This document shows, one piece after another, positions 16,822 to 25,375 of a stretch of 62,010 nt of DNA. Position numbers and translations under genes: made by a program. The stretch lies in assembly GCA_020348345.1 (NCBI GenBank), contig CP070748.1:789124-851133 (forward strand), written 5' to 3'. The first letter of the stretch is position 1; each line of letters starts with the position of its first letter. The notes beneath the pieces are model-generated. The model saw only the letters and a list, made by a program, of their open reading frames with translations, did not search any database and was not told the DNA's origin. The stretch is from Methanobacteriota archaeon (GTDB taxonomy: Archaea > Thermoplasmatota > Thermoplasmata > UBA10834).

Positions 16822-17703
16822 ATGAACAAGATATATGTCAAGATCGAGCTCAGCAGCGAGGGGGAATCTCCCAAACGCATCGTAGAACGTATGAAACGTG
16901 TCAACGCACTCCCTCTCGTCGGCGATTTCGACTTCGAGGTGAAGCTCAACTCGGACGAAAGATTGTTCGACCGGTTGGAGGCAATACATCGCGCGCTCAA
17001 AGGCTCAAGGGCACGTTACACGGTCACAACTCTTGCGGCTGCCAGCAGACCGCTCGAAGGCGACAGCGCTGCCCGTCCGATAGCGCCACTACCAGATCTC
17101 AAACCGCCGGAGATGAAGAAGGATCTGTACAAAGCGAAGATCGATCGCTGGAGGGAGATGGGGTTGGATGTCGCAGAGCTGGAGGCGCTTCTCGAGAGCG
17201 ACCCCGATAACTTCAGGGAGGCGAGCAAGGAGTTCCTCAGAGCACATCTGAACAACATCTCTGTAGTTCGTGACAAGCATCCGCCTGAGACGCAGCTCGA
17301 CGGCGAAGTCCTCGCCCTCTTGGCAGAGACTGGAAAGACCATAGAGGAGATAGCAGTCGCAACCAGCTATTCCGAGGAGCAGGTTACCCTGTCTCTGGGG
17401 CGGTTGATATCTGCAGGCAGCGCGACTCGGACCGAGGAGGACGGCATTGAGAATTACTGCCTCGTCCCTCCTCCGGCTCCTCCACCTATGAAGAAGCTGC
17501 GGAAGCTGCCGGCTGAGAGCGACGAGGAAGCGGAGGACAGGATCTACAACGCAATAGCGCCTAGCGGTTCATCCAGGGAGCAGATTATTAGGGCCACAAG
17601 ACTGCCCGACAATCAGGCGACGAAGGCGCTCGCGTCTCTGAGCAAGAAGGGACGCATTCGCGTTATTGGCAAGGGGAAGAAGGCGAAGTTCATACCCAAC
17701 TGA
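16822..17703 (+). CDS. Winged-helix domain protein, unknown function
   Basis: Protein of 293 residues, divergent from priS. An N-terminal alpha/beta domain (about 1-72, VKIELSSEGESPKRIVERM) is followed by a Pro-rich linker and a helical stretch (about 92-145). Two winged-helix-like units come last: about 158-212 (TIEEIAVATSYSEEQVTLSL) and about 235-292 (SREQIIRATRLPDNQATKAL), the latter ending in a basic tail. TATA-like CTAAAAAGG (16778-16786) and AGGG before ATG 16822 support the start. The DNA-binding modules and the shared promoter region with priS suggest a regulator or nucleoid-type protein, but this is inference. Confidence 0.65.
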   Translation: MNKIYVKIELSSEGESPKRIVERMKRVNALPLVGDFDFEVKLNSDERLFDRLEAIHRALKGSRARYTVTTLAAASRPLEGDSAARPIAPLPDLKPPEMKKDLYKAKIDRWREMGLDVAELEALLESDPDNFREASKEFLRAHLNNISVVRDKHPPETQLDGEVLALLAETGKTIEEIAVATSYSEEQVTLSLGRLISAGSATRTEEDGIENYCLVPPPAPPPMKKLRKLPAESDEEAEDRIYNAIAPSGSSREQIIRATRLPDNQATKALASLSKKGRIRVIGKGKKAKFIPN

Positions 17704-17795
17704 AAACGCATATTCTTCTTGCCTGGGGCGCGTTGGCGATTCTCCAAAGGTTTAATATCAGACCCCTCGATTGAGCGAGGCTCTAGGGGTGCAGG

Positions 17796-18659
17796 ATGAA
17801 AGCTCTCAAGATGTGCGAAGTCACTGCGAGATATCGCGGTGCCGATCGAGACTCACTCAGCAGAGTGTCATTCGAGATAGAGAAAGGCGAGATGGTGCTT
17901 CTCCTGGGTGCCAGAGGAGCCGGAAAAAGCACCCTTTGCATGCTTGCGAACGGGCTCATCCCTCATGCGATACCGTGTACTCTAGAGGGAAGTATCGAGA
18001 CGTTCGGCAGAGATATCTCGTCGCTTCCAGTCGCTGAACACTCCACAAAAGTAGGCATCGTGTTCCAAGAGCCAGAGAATCAATTGTTCTGTATGAGCGT
18101 CGAGGAGGAAGTCGCATTCGGCCCCGAGAATCTGGCGGTTGATCGGGAGGAGATCTCCGAACGCGTTGAGTGGGCGCTCGAAATCGTTGGCCTGAAGGGT
18201 TACAACGACAGACCGCCATCCAGCCTGTCCGGAGGGCAGAAACAGAGATTGGCCATCGCCGCCTCCCTTTCAATGCGCCCCGAGATGCTCGTGCTTGACG
18301 AACCCGCATATGCACTTGACCCGATTGGGCGGTTGGAGCTGTACTCTCTATTGACCGATTTGAAACGCAGACACGGTTTGACCGTGCTGATCGCTGGTCG
18401 CGACGCCGAAGAGGCCGCTACGTGTGTGGACAGGGTCGCTCTTATGAGCGCTGGACGCATGGTTCGAACTGGCACACCTGCGGAGATTCTAGCGGCCCCA
18501 GAACCCCTCAGGAGCATCGGTGTCCCGCCACTGCAGGTGTCTGAGCTGATAGAAGCGCTTGGCAAGAAGGCCAAGCGGTTTGAATACGGGGCTATCACAG
18601 TGGACGCACTAGCTGGGCAGATAGGAGAGGCGCTTGGGGAGGCGGGGACAGACAGGTGA
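17796..18659 (+). CDS. ecfA1: ECF transporter ATPase A1
   Basis: ATP-binding subunit of an energy-coupling factor vitamin/metal importer, 287 residues. Walker A is GARGAGKST (about 38-46), Q-loop FQEPENQLF, signature LSGGQKQR and Walker B MLVLDEP. The switch (H-loop) histidine is missing: the segment reads LIAGRDAEEAA where relatives have a THD motif. TATA-like GTTTAATATC (about 17751-17760) and GGGGTG before ATG 17796 support the start. First gene of an A1-A2-T-S operon, with 7 bases to A2. Its missing His should be read with the degenerate signature of A2. Confidence 0.92.
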   Translation: MKALKMCEVTARYRGADRDSLSRVSFEIEKGEMVLLLGARGAGKSTLCMLANGLIPHAIPCTLEGSIETFGRDISSLPVAEHSTKVGIVFQEPENQLFCMSVEEEVAFGPENLAVDREEISERVEWALEIVGLKGYNDRPPSSLSGGQKQRLAIAASLSMRPEMLVLDEPAYALDPIGRLELYSLLTDLKRRHGLTVLIAGRDAEEAATCVDRVALMSAGRMVRTGTPAEILAAPEPLRSIGVPPLQVSELIEALGKKAKRFEYGAITVDALAGQIGEALGEAGTDR

Positions 18660-18666
18660 ACCAAAC

Positions 18667-19521
18667 ATGATCCCGAAGCCTTCGATTGACGACGAGCGGC
18701 TCGCAGCCTTCCGCGATGTCGATTTCACGTACGAGGATGGGACAGAAGCCCTTCGCGGTATCACGCTCGATATCTGGAAGGGTGAACACATCGCTCTCGT
18801 CGGTGGCAACGGTTCCGGCAAGACGACCCTCGCCAAACATCTCAATGGGCTGCTAACACCCACAGGTGGGAATGTGATTGTTGGCGAATTCGACACCTGC
18901 AAGGAGCCCGTTGCTCGGCTGGCGAGAACAGTGGGATACGTCTTTCAGAATCCGGACCATCAGCTGTTCTGCCCTACCGTTACAGACGAGGTGCAGTTCG
19001 GCCCGCGCAACTTCGGACTATCCGATTCCGAGATTGCCGAGAAGACCGACCGTGCGCTTGAGATTATGACGCTCGACCATCTGAAGGCGGAACCCCCGAT
19101 GTCTTTGAGTCTGGGCGATAGGAGGCGGGTTTCGATCGCCTCGGTGATCGCCACCGATCCAGAGATGATAGTCCTCGACGAGCCCTTCACGGGCCTCGAT
19201 GCCAAAGAGGCTGACGAGCTCATGAGGGTGGTGAACGGCATTAACAGAGAGGGCAAGACCATCATACTCATCACCCACGACATGCGCGTTGTTGCCGAGC
19301 ATTCCGAGCGCGTGATCGTCCTGGCCGAAGGCAGGTTGATGCTGGATTGCAGGACTAGGAAGGTCTTCTCCGAATCGAGCCTGCTGCGCGACAGCGGCTT
19401 GACACCTCCTCCAGTGAGTCAACTAGCCCATCGTCTGGGCGAGTATGGTGTGTCCCCCGAAACTCTGACGGTCGACGAGCTCGCTGAAGAGATCGCCAGG
19501 TTAATGGAGGGTGCCAAATGA
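18667..19521 (+). CDS. ecfA2: ECF transporter ATPase A2
   Basis: Second ATPase of the ECF importer, 284 residues. Walker A GGNGSGKTT, Q-loop FQNPDHQLF, Walker B MIVLDEP and H-loop ITHDMR are intact. The ABC signature is degenerate, SLSLGDRRRV in place of LSGGQ. A C-terminal regulatory domain (about 225-284) follows. ATG 18667 has AGGTGA upstream; the stop overlaps the ecfT start by 4 bases. In an A1/A2 dimer the A2 nucleotide site pairs with the intact A1 signature and should hydrolyse ATP; the other site lacks both key elements. Confidence 0.93.
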   Translation: MIPKPSIDDERLAAFRDVDFTYEDGTEALRGITLDIWKGEHIALVGGNGSGKTTLAKHLNGLLTPTGGNVIVGEFDTCKEPVARLARTVGYVFQNPDHQLFCPTVTDEVQFGPRNFGLSDSEIAEKTDRALEIMTLDHLKAEPPMSLSLGDRRRVSIASVIATDPEMIVLDEPFTGLDAKEADELMRVVNGINREGKTIILITHDMRVVAEHSERVIVLAEGRLMLDCRTRKVFSESSLLRDSGLTPPPVSQLAHRLGEYGVSPETLTVDELAEEIARLMEGAK

Positions 19522-20306
19522 CGGGCTTCGTCGATCTGTATTCCGAGAACGACACGTTCCTGCATCGTCTCGATCCCAGGGTCAAGATCCTCTCCGTCCT
19601 TCTACTTAGCCTTCTCGCCTTCGTCTTATCCACCCTCTACTCGTTGGTCGTTCTTCTTGCATTCATCTTTCTGCTGCTCTTCCTCTCAAGAGCGAGTCTC
19701 AGCCGAACATGGTTCGCGCTGAGGTTCGTGCTGCGCTTCATGACGCTGATAGTCATTCTCTGGCCGATATTCGATTCGGCCGGAACGCCGGTTTGGGCGA
19801 CGCTGGGTCCCATAAAGATCACCGAGCCCGCAGTCTGGCGAGGATTCACCTCGGCAGCGCGCGTCGGTTGCCTGGCCTGCGTCTGGTACATACTGATGTT
19901 CACCACATCACAGCGAGACCTCGTGCGCGCGCTCGTCAGAATGGGGTTGAGGTTCGATTACGGCCTGACCATAGCTATTTCCCTCAGATTCTTTCCGTCC
20001 TTCATGGCCACGATCTACTCAATAATCGACGCACAGAGGGCCAGAGGACTCGAGTTCAACCGCGGAGGGTTGATCAAGCGATCTAGGAAGTACGTAGCCG
20101 TACTCGTTCCAGCGGTAGTTAGCGCTCTTCGCACAGCGGACTCACTCTCCCTCGCTCTGCAGTCCAGGGCCTACGGCGCGAAGGCAAGGCGCACGTATCT
20201 TCGCCAGTTGAAGATGCGCAGATCCGATTTCGCCGCCCTCGCAATCGTTACTGCGCTCTTCGTGGTTCCTTTCGTCGCCAAATACGTGTTCTTTGTACAT
20301 ATTTGA
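19518..20306 (+). CDS. ecfT: ECF transporter transmembrane subunit T
   Basis: Energy-coupling membrane protein, 262 residues, linking the ATPases to the substrate-binding S subunit. Membrane segments lie near 26-57, 68-86, 107-125 and 238-258. The two coupling helices are recognisable: AQRARGLEF (about 175-183, with the ARG motif) and LQSRAYGAK (about 213-221), where the second motif is SRA rather than ARG/SRG. ATG 19518 overlaps the ecfA2 stop (ATGA), indicating translational coupling. Confidence 0.92.
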   Translation: MTGFVDLYSENDTFLHRLDPRVKILSVLLLSLLAFVLSTLYSLVVLLAFIFLLLFLSRASLSRTWFALRFVLRFMTLIVILWPIFDSAGTPVWATLGPIKITEPAVWRGFTSAARVGCLACVWYILMFTTSQRDLVRALVRMGLRFDYGLTIAISLRFFPSFMATIYSIIDAQRARGLEFNRGGLIKRSRKYVAVLVPAVVSALRTADSLSLALQSRAYGAKARRTYLRQLKMRRSDFAALAIVTALFVVPFVAKYVFFVHI

Positions 20307-20384
20307 TGTATGAGCTAGCTCCCATCGTGGCAGGTTTAAGTATCGAATGGACATTCGAGATTTCGTGATTTGGAGGGGGAGGCA

Positions 20385-21359
20385 TTGAACCTGTTCAGAA
20401 CCTCGGGTCTCGCGGCGTTCGTCTTCGCTGCAATCCTGGCCCTGCTGGCAACCATGCCCTGCGCAGTCAGCGCGCCCGCGACGGTTGCCGTTCAAGAAGG
20501 AGTCCCAGTGGCCGACGCTGGCGACGACATCACAATCGTGGTGGGCGAGAGCGCCACCTTTGACGGCACTGGATCGGACGATGACGTCGGAATTGTCAAC
20601 TACACCTGGAGTTTCATGTACGATGATGAGGAGCAGCTCCTCTATGGCCAATCTCCGGAGTTCGAGTTCTGGACTGTTGGCAGTTACTCAGTTACCCTCA
20701 CGGTCAGAGACGCCGATGGCCACACCTCGACGGACACGGTGTCCGTGATTGTCGAGAAGAATTTCCTGATGAAGTACTGGCCATTCTTGCTCCTTGGCGC
20801 GGTCGTCGCGGTCGTCGTACTGCAGATGGTTCTCTCGGGACGCAAAAAGCAGCTGGTGTCCCCCAAGAACGTCGCTCGTTATGGAGTACTTACGGCTTTG
20901 GTGGCCGCAGTCACAGTAGTGACATTCATTCCGTTCAGCCCGACGAAAGGGTATTTCAATGTCGGAGATGCGATGGTGTTCTTCTCTGCCCTCACATTCA
21001 CCTGGCGGATAGGCGGGATATGTGGCGGGTTCGGCTCCGCTGCCGCGGACATACTTCTCGGCTCCGGATTCTTCGCCCCTCTTACGCTGGTGGCAAAAGG
21101 ATCGGAAGGCGCGGTCTGCGGCATCCTGTGCAGGATCAAGGGCGGTCACAAGTATGCGATAGTCCTTGGAATCGTCGCCGGCGGCGCCTGCATGGTCCTC
21201 ACTTATTTCGTGGGCGAGCTGCTGCTGCTGAACGTGGGATTGGGAGCAGCGCTCGCGGAGTCTGTGGGCAACACTTTGCAGGTCGTGGTCGGCGGGACTA
21301 TTGGGTTTGTGCTGTCACATTCCGTCAAGAGGGCGTATCCCGCGGTGGCGGAGGACTGA
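20385..21359 (+). CDS. ECF S component fused to an extracellular PKD domain
   Basis: Fusion protein of 324 residues. A signal/anchor helix (about 5-28) leads to a PKD domain (about 41-124: PVADAGDDITIVVGESATFD, GSYSVTLTVRDADGH). A membrane helix (131-150) and an ECF substrate-binding core of about five helices follow (165-315), with the S-component hallmark KGYFNVGDAMVFFSALTF. TTG 20385 is the start, with GGAGGGGGAGG just upstream and TATA-like GTTTAAGTATC near 20334-20344. It completes the A1-A2-T-S operon. Substrate is unknown; riboflavin, thiamine precursors or queuosine-type ligands are possible. An S component carrying an extracellular Ig-like module is unusual. Confidence 0.85.
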   Translation: MNLFRTSGLAAFVFAAILALLATMPCAVSAPATVAVQEGVPVADAGDDITIVVGESATFDGTGSDDDVGIVNYTWSFMYDDEEQLLYGQSPEFEFWTVGSYSVTLTVRDADGHTSTDTVSVIVEKNFLMKYWPFLLLGAVVAVVVLQMVLSGRKKQLVSPKNVARYGVLTALVAAVTVVTFIPFSPTKGYFNVGDAMVFFSALTFTWRIGGICGGFGSAAADILLGSGFFAPLTLVAKGSEGAVCGILCRIKGGHKYAIVLGIVAGGACMVLTYFVGELLLLNVGLGAALAESVGNTLQVVVGGTIGFVLSHSVKRAYPAVAED

Positions 21360-21396
21360 GCAACACTGAAGAGGAGTTGCGAGACGCTCGCCTACT

Positions 21397-22860
21397 TCAC
21401 TTCCTCAGCCTCGAGAGCTCCTTCTCGCCAACCTTGTCCCTGGGCATGAGTCGCTTCATTCCAGCCATCATGTTCATGCCGAAATTCATGAACGCCGCTG
21501 GGAGCGATATGCCGAAACGGGTTCCCGTCTCCACGACCTTGCCAGGGTTCATTACTCCCTCGGGGTCCACCAGCGTCTTGATTCTCCTGACGAGATCCGC
21601 ACCTTCCTTGCCCCGGTATCTAGCCAGATTGCCGGCGAAGAACAGCCCTAGCCCTACCGGTCTGCCGCCGTTCTCGAAGGCTATGTCCCCCAGCTTCTTT
21701 CCGAAGCCCATAGCGGCGGTCGAGCGGAAGAAGTTGTGCTCGTCCGTCAGGTAGTACGGCATAAGCATGATGGTGTTCCGATCGGCGACGGTTCCGATGA
21801 TCGGGCCTTTCAACTTCATCTTCCTGACAAGCGCTCTGGTGTCTGCGAGGGTCTTGTCGAAGCCCTCGATGGGCACGAGTATCTCTCCTGGTATGGCCCC
21901 GATGCCCATCTCCCTGACTCTGAACTCGTAGCTTCTCTCGGACCATTCGTGCTCGGCGACATCGGCCGGCATCTTGACGCCTCCAGATGATGTCATGATA
22001 TCGTCCAGCATCTTCTCGTCGAGGTCGACCTTGTCCTTCGCTCCCGTCAGCGCGCAGGTGATCATGCATCCGACATCGGGGGCGTGTTTGCCAGCGGCTC
22101 TAAGGTACTCGAAGTGCGCCCTGTCGCCGAACATCAGATGCATCGGCACGACATCGCTCCTCGAGAGCTTTCTGAATGCTGGCGTGGCATTGGAAAGGTC
22201 TTCGAATGAGTATGCAACGGCTCTAAGCGTCTCCGGCTTGGGAAGAACGCTCAAGGTAACTTCGGTGATAACCCCCAGAATCCCTTCGGAGCCCACGAAC
22301 AGCCATGTAAGATTCGGGCCGCCACCGCTCGCAGGGATATATTTGTCCCCCGTGTGAATTATATGCCCCGTAGGCAGAACAACCTCGAGATCTCTGATGA
22401 TGTTGCCTGCGGTGCCATACTTGTATGCACCAATCCCCGTCCCTCCAGTTCCAATCCAGCCACCCAGAGTCGCAGATGGTGCGCTGCTAGGATAGCACGG
22501 CAGGAACAGTCCCTTCGCGTCCAGAGCCTCACTGAGGGCCTTCCAAGTGATGCCAGGCTGTACTGTGACGATGAGGTTCTTCTCGTCGATGGCGATGATC
22601 TTGTCCATCGAGGTCATGTCGAGGACATATCCACCCTGGACCGGAACGGAGCCACCGAGCCCCCATGTGCCCGCGCCCCGCGGCACAATGGCCTTCTTCG
22701 TCGCGGTCGCCTTCGCCATCATCTGTGCCACTTCCTGGGCGTACTTCGGTCGGACGACCTGGTCCGGCGTCGTCTTGAAAATGAGGTCCATCTCCTTCGG
22801 AAGCGGTGCAAGATCGTGGCTGTAAAGCCTTCTTTCGAGTTTGTCGTCAGATGTCTCCAT
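21397..22860 (-). CDS. FAD-linked oxidase (GlcD/D-lactate dehydrogenase type)
   Basis: Flavoprotein of 487 residues oxidising a 2-hydroxyacid or similar substrate. The PCMH-type FAD domain occupies about 35-215, with VPRGAGTWGLGG and the SATLGGWIGTGGTGIGAYKYG loop. A FAD-oxidase C domain ends with LVDPEGVMNPGKVV (about 440-455). There is no Fe-S domain, which would make it single-subunit. ATG 22860 follows AGGTG; a GTG three codons upstream is possible. The C-terminal roughly 40 residues (FMNFGMNMMAGMKRLMPRD) are amphipathic and might touch the membrane. The gene diverges from htpX. Confidence 0.87.
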   Translation of the reverse strand: METSDDKLERRLYSHDLAPLPKEMDLIFKTTPDQVVRPKYAQEVAQMMAKATATKKAIVPRGAGTWGLGGSVPVQGGYVLDMTSMDKIIAIDEKNLIVTVQPGITWKALSEALDAKGLFLPCYPSSAPSATLGGWIGTGGTGIGAYKYGTAGNIIRDLEVVLPTGHIIHTGDKYIPASGGGPNLTWLFVGSEGILGVITEVTLSVLPKPETLRAVAYSFEDLSNATPAFRKLSRSDVVPMHLMFGDRAHFEYLRAAGKHAPDVGCMITCALTGAKDKVDLDEKMLDDIMTSSGGVKMPADVAEHEWSERSYEFRVREMGIGAIPGEILVPIEGFDKTLADTRALVRKMKLKGPIIGTVADRNTIMLMPYYLTDEHNFFRSTAAMGFGKKLGDIAFENGGRPVGLGLFFAGNLARYRGKEGADLVRRIKTLVDPEGVMNPGKVVETGTRFGISLPAAFMNFGMNMMAGMKRLMPRDKVGEKELSRLRK

Positions 22861-23084
22861 TGTGAACACCTACTCGGCAGCGACTGTGAAGCGGGATTGC
22901 AGACCCGCCGGGAGGGTGGTAAGCGGTCTTCCCCAATAAAACCTACACCCCTCCCGCACACTGACGAACATCCCTTTCTGCCCTCACAATCGGCTGATTG
23001 AAGATTCAGATGCATCGAAAGATACTTATCTGACCACCATCTGAGAGATATGCTGCAGAATAAGGCGGGAGGGAAGGAGCAACC

Positions 23085-23960
23085 ATGCATTCCACGCTGA
23101 GGACGATAGGCCTGTTCATGCTTCTGATTGGGCTGTTCACCGCTATAGGCTATGTAATAGGAGGACTCTACAACGATAACTGGATCGTTGGCGCGTTAAT
23201 ATTCCTGGTTCTTGCTGCCATATTGAACTGTGTCAGCTACTTCTTCAGCTCCAAGATAGTTCTGTGGTCGTATAAGGCGAAGATTGTAGGCAAGGAGGAC
23301 GCCCCGAGGCTGCACAAGCTCGTCAGTAATATATGCATGAAGAGCGACATGCCAATGCCTCGGATAGCCATCATCCCGACGAGCACTCCTAACGCGTTCG
23401 CGACCGGGAGGAATAAGAACAACGCGGTCGTCGCTGCAACCGAGGGCCTGATGACGCTGCTGTCGGATGACGAGCTCGAAGGCGTGCTCGCCCACGAGAT
23501 GGCGCACGTCAAGAACCGAGATATCCTGGTCATGTCCGTCGCAGCCACAATTGCTGGGGCAATCTCCTTCGCAGCCCGTATCGTATGGTTCAACATGATG
23601 TTCGGAGGACGCGGGAGGGGGAGCGACCATCCCGTCCTCTTGCTGGTCGTAATGATAACGGCACCGCTGGCGGCTCTGCTACTTCAGCTCGCGATTTCTC
23701 GCAACAGGGAGTACAAGGCGGACAGAGAAGGCGCCCTTATGATCCAGCGCCCCCTCGCCCTGGCGAGAGCGTTGGAGAAGCTCGAGGAGGGCAACAAGCG
23801 CAACCCGATAAGGCGGGGGAACCCCGCAACCTCGAACATGTTCATCGTGAACCCGTTCAGAGGCCGCGGTTTCATAACCCTGTTCATGACCCATCCGCCT
23901 ATGAAGAAGCGCATTGCGAAGCTACACCAGCTTGCGGATGAGACCGGCTTCATCGGCTGA
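23085..23960 (+). CDS. htpX: Membrane metalloprotease HtpX (M48)
   Basis: Zinc protease of the membrane-protein quality control system, 291 residues. Two N-terminal membrane segments (about 8-28, 33-52) precede the HEMAHVKNRD motif (137-146), with the third ligand Glu in NREYKAD (about 207-213). Two further hydrophobic segments lie at 150-170 and 184-204. GGGAGGGAAGGAG precedes ATG 23085; a TATA-like GATACTTATC is at about 23020-23029. Length and layout are standard. Confidence 0.94.
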   Translation: MHSTLRTIGLFMLLIGLFTAIGYVIGGLYNDNWIVGALIFLVLAAILNCVSYFFSSKIVLWSYKAKIVGKEDAPRLHKLVSNICMKSDMPMPRIAIIPTSTPNAFATGRNKNNAVVAATEGLMTLLSDDELEGVLAHEMAHVKNRDILVMSVAATIAGAISFAARIVWFNMMFGGRGRGSDHPVLLLVVMITAPLAALLLQLAISRNREYKADREGALMIQRPLALARALEKLEEGNKRNPIRRGNPATSNMFIVNPFRGRGFITLFMTHPPMKKRIAKLHQLADETGFIG

Positions 23961-23978
23961 GCAATGAAATGCTCGGCT

Positions 23979-25271
23979 CTAGCCGATCTTCTCCCATTTC
24001 TCCAGTCTTAAAATACCAGAGAGCGTACCCCCGCGCTTGATCTCCTCACGGAGGCGCTCCTCTCTCTCCATCACATCGACCGCTCTGTTGGCAATCTCGA
24101 CTGCGTTCTCCTGCGGGACAACGATGACGCCGCTCTCGTCTCCTATTATCCAGTCTCCGGTTCTGACCCGGACGCCTCCGCAGATGATCTCCTCACCTAT
24201 CCCGCCGTATCCCTTGGGTTCGCCCGCATCGGACGCGACATGTCTTGAGAAGCATGGGAATCCCATCTCCTTGATGGAATCGATGTCTCTGACGGCGCCG
24301 TCGATCACCACGCCCTTCACGCCCTTCGTCACGCAGCTCCACGATGCCAGTTCGCCCCACACCGCCGTTCTGCCGGAGCAAGCGTCGATGACTATCACCT
24401 CGCCCTCATTCGCGCGCTCCACCGCCTCGACCGATTTTGCCCAGTCGCCGTTGACCGTCTGAACGGTCAACGCCCTGCCAACCATTCGGACTCCGCTTGG
24501 TATCCTGGGGGTGATGCCCTTCATGGCGCCCTTTCGGTGTTGGGCATCGGCCACGTTCGGAGATGAGACCTTCTCAAACGCCACCACCAGCTCCTCCTCT
24601 GAGAACTTCTTGAATCTCTCCGTGGCAACCTTCTCGCCCGTCTCCATCGCATTCCTCACGCTAGCTGCGGCCTCGGCCGCGTCACGCGCCTTGCTCACCG
24701 CGCCGCCAACAATCACGATTGCAGCTCCGGCACTGACAACCTCCGCCGCGGTCTCGCTGTTGATGCCTCCGGCGGCTGCGACAGGGATACTCACGGCATC
24801 GGCGATCGCGGTCAGCTCTGACAAAGGCGATCCGCCGACCATCTGCTCGTCAACTCCGACATGGACGCAGATGTAATCCGCGCCCATAATCTCGAGCTGC
24901 TTCGCCCTCGCCACCTTATCCGGAACATTGAACAGGTCTACCATCACCTTGGCGCCGTACTGACGGGCGCTCTTAACGGCCTCGGTGATTGTGGGATCAG
25001 AGGAGAGACCAAGGATGATAACCACCTCCGCTCCTGACTTGGCGGCAATCTCCACCTCCATCCCGCCGACGTCGATGGTTTTCATATCGGCGACGATTGT
25101 CCTGTCAGGGAACGCTCGCTTAAGAGAGCGCACCACCTCCATGCCTTCGCTCTTGATCAATGGGGTGCCTGCCTCAATCCAATCAGCGCCTCCTCTGACC
25201 GCCTCTGAAGCTATGGCCAGGGCCCTCTCGGAATGTACGAGGTCCAGTGCGACTTGAAGGACGGGCGTCAT
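23979..25271 (-). CDS. Fused hexulose-6-phosphate synthase / RraA-like protein
   Basis: Bifunctional protein of 430 residues. The N-terminal half (about 1-210) is a 3-hexulose-6-phosphate synthase-like TIM barrel (VALDLVHSERAL, ADMKTIDVGGMEVEIA, VMVDLFN, AAGGINSETA). The C-terminal half (about 225-420) is an RraA-like domain (VADAQHRKGAMKGITPRI, GVVIDGAVRDIDSI, GDWIIGDESGVIVVP). In archaea lacking the oxidative pentose route, HPS supplies ribulose 5-phosphate from fructose 6-phosphate in reverse; the RraA part may act as an aldolase or regulator. TATA-like TTATTAATACGG lies about 30 bases upstream of ATG 25271. This fusion is known in archaea. Confidence 0.92.
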   Translation of the reverse strand: MTPVLQVALDLVHSERALAIASEAVRGGADWIEAGTPLIKSEGMEVVRSLKRAFPDRTIVADMKTIDVGGMEVEIAAKSGAEVVIILGLSSDPTITEAVKSARQYGAKVMVDLFNVPDKVARAKQLEIMGADYICVHVGVDEQMVGGSPLSELTAIADAVSIPVAAAGGINSETAAEVVSAGAAIVIVGGAVSKARDAAEAAASVRNAMETGEKVATERFKKFSEEELVVAFEKVSSPNVADAQHRKGAMKGITPRIPSGVRMVGRALTVQTVNGDWAKSVEAVERANEGEVIVIDACSGRTAVWGELASWSCVTKGVKGVVIDGAVRDIDSIKEMGFPCFSRHVASDAGEPKGYGGIGEEIICGGVRVRTGDWIIGDESGVIVVPQENAVEIANRAVDVMEREERLREEIKRGGTLSGILRLEKWEKIG

Positions 25272-25375
25272 CGGTCGGAAAGACGGCTATACCCGTATTA
25301 ATAACCTGTCCGAACCTCCCACCATCATAGCGCACAAGAAAGCATAATATGTGAATCACCGCATTCGCGATTTAC

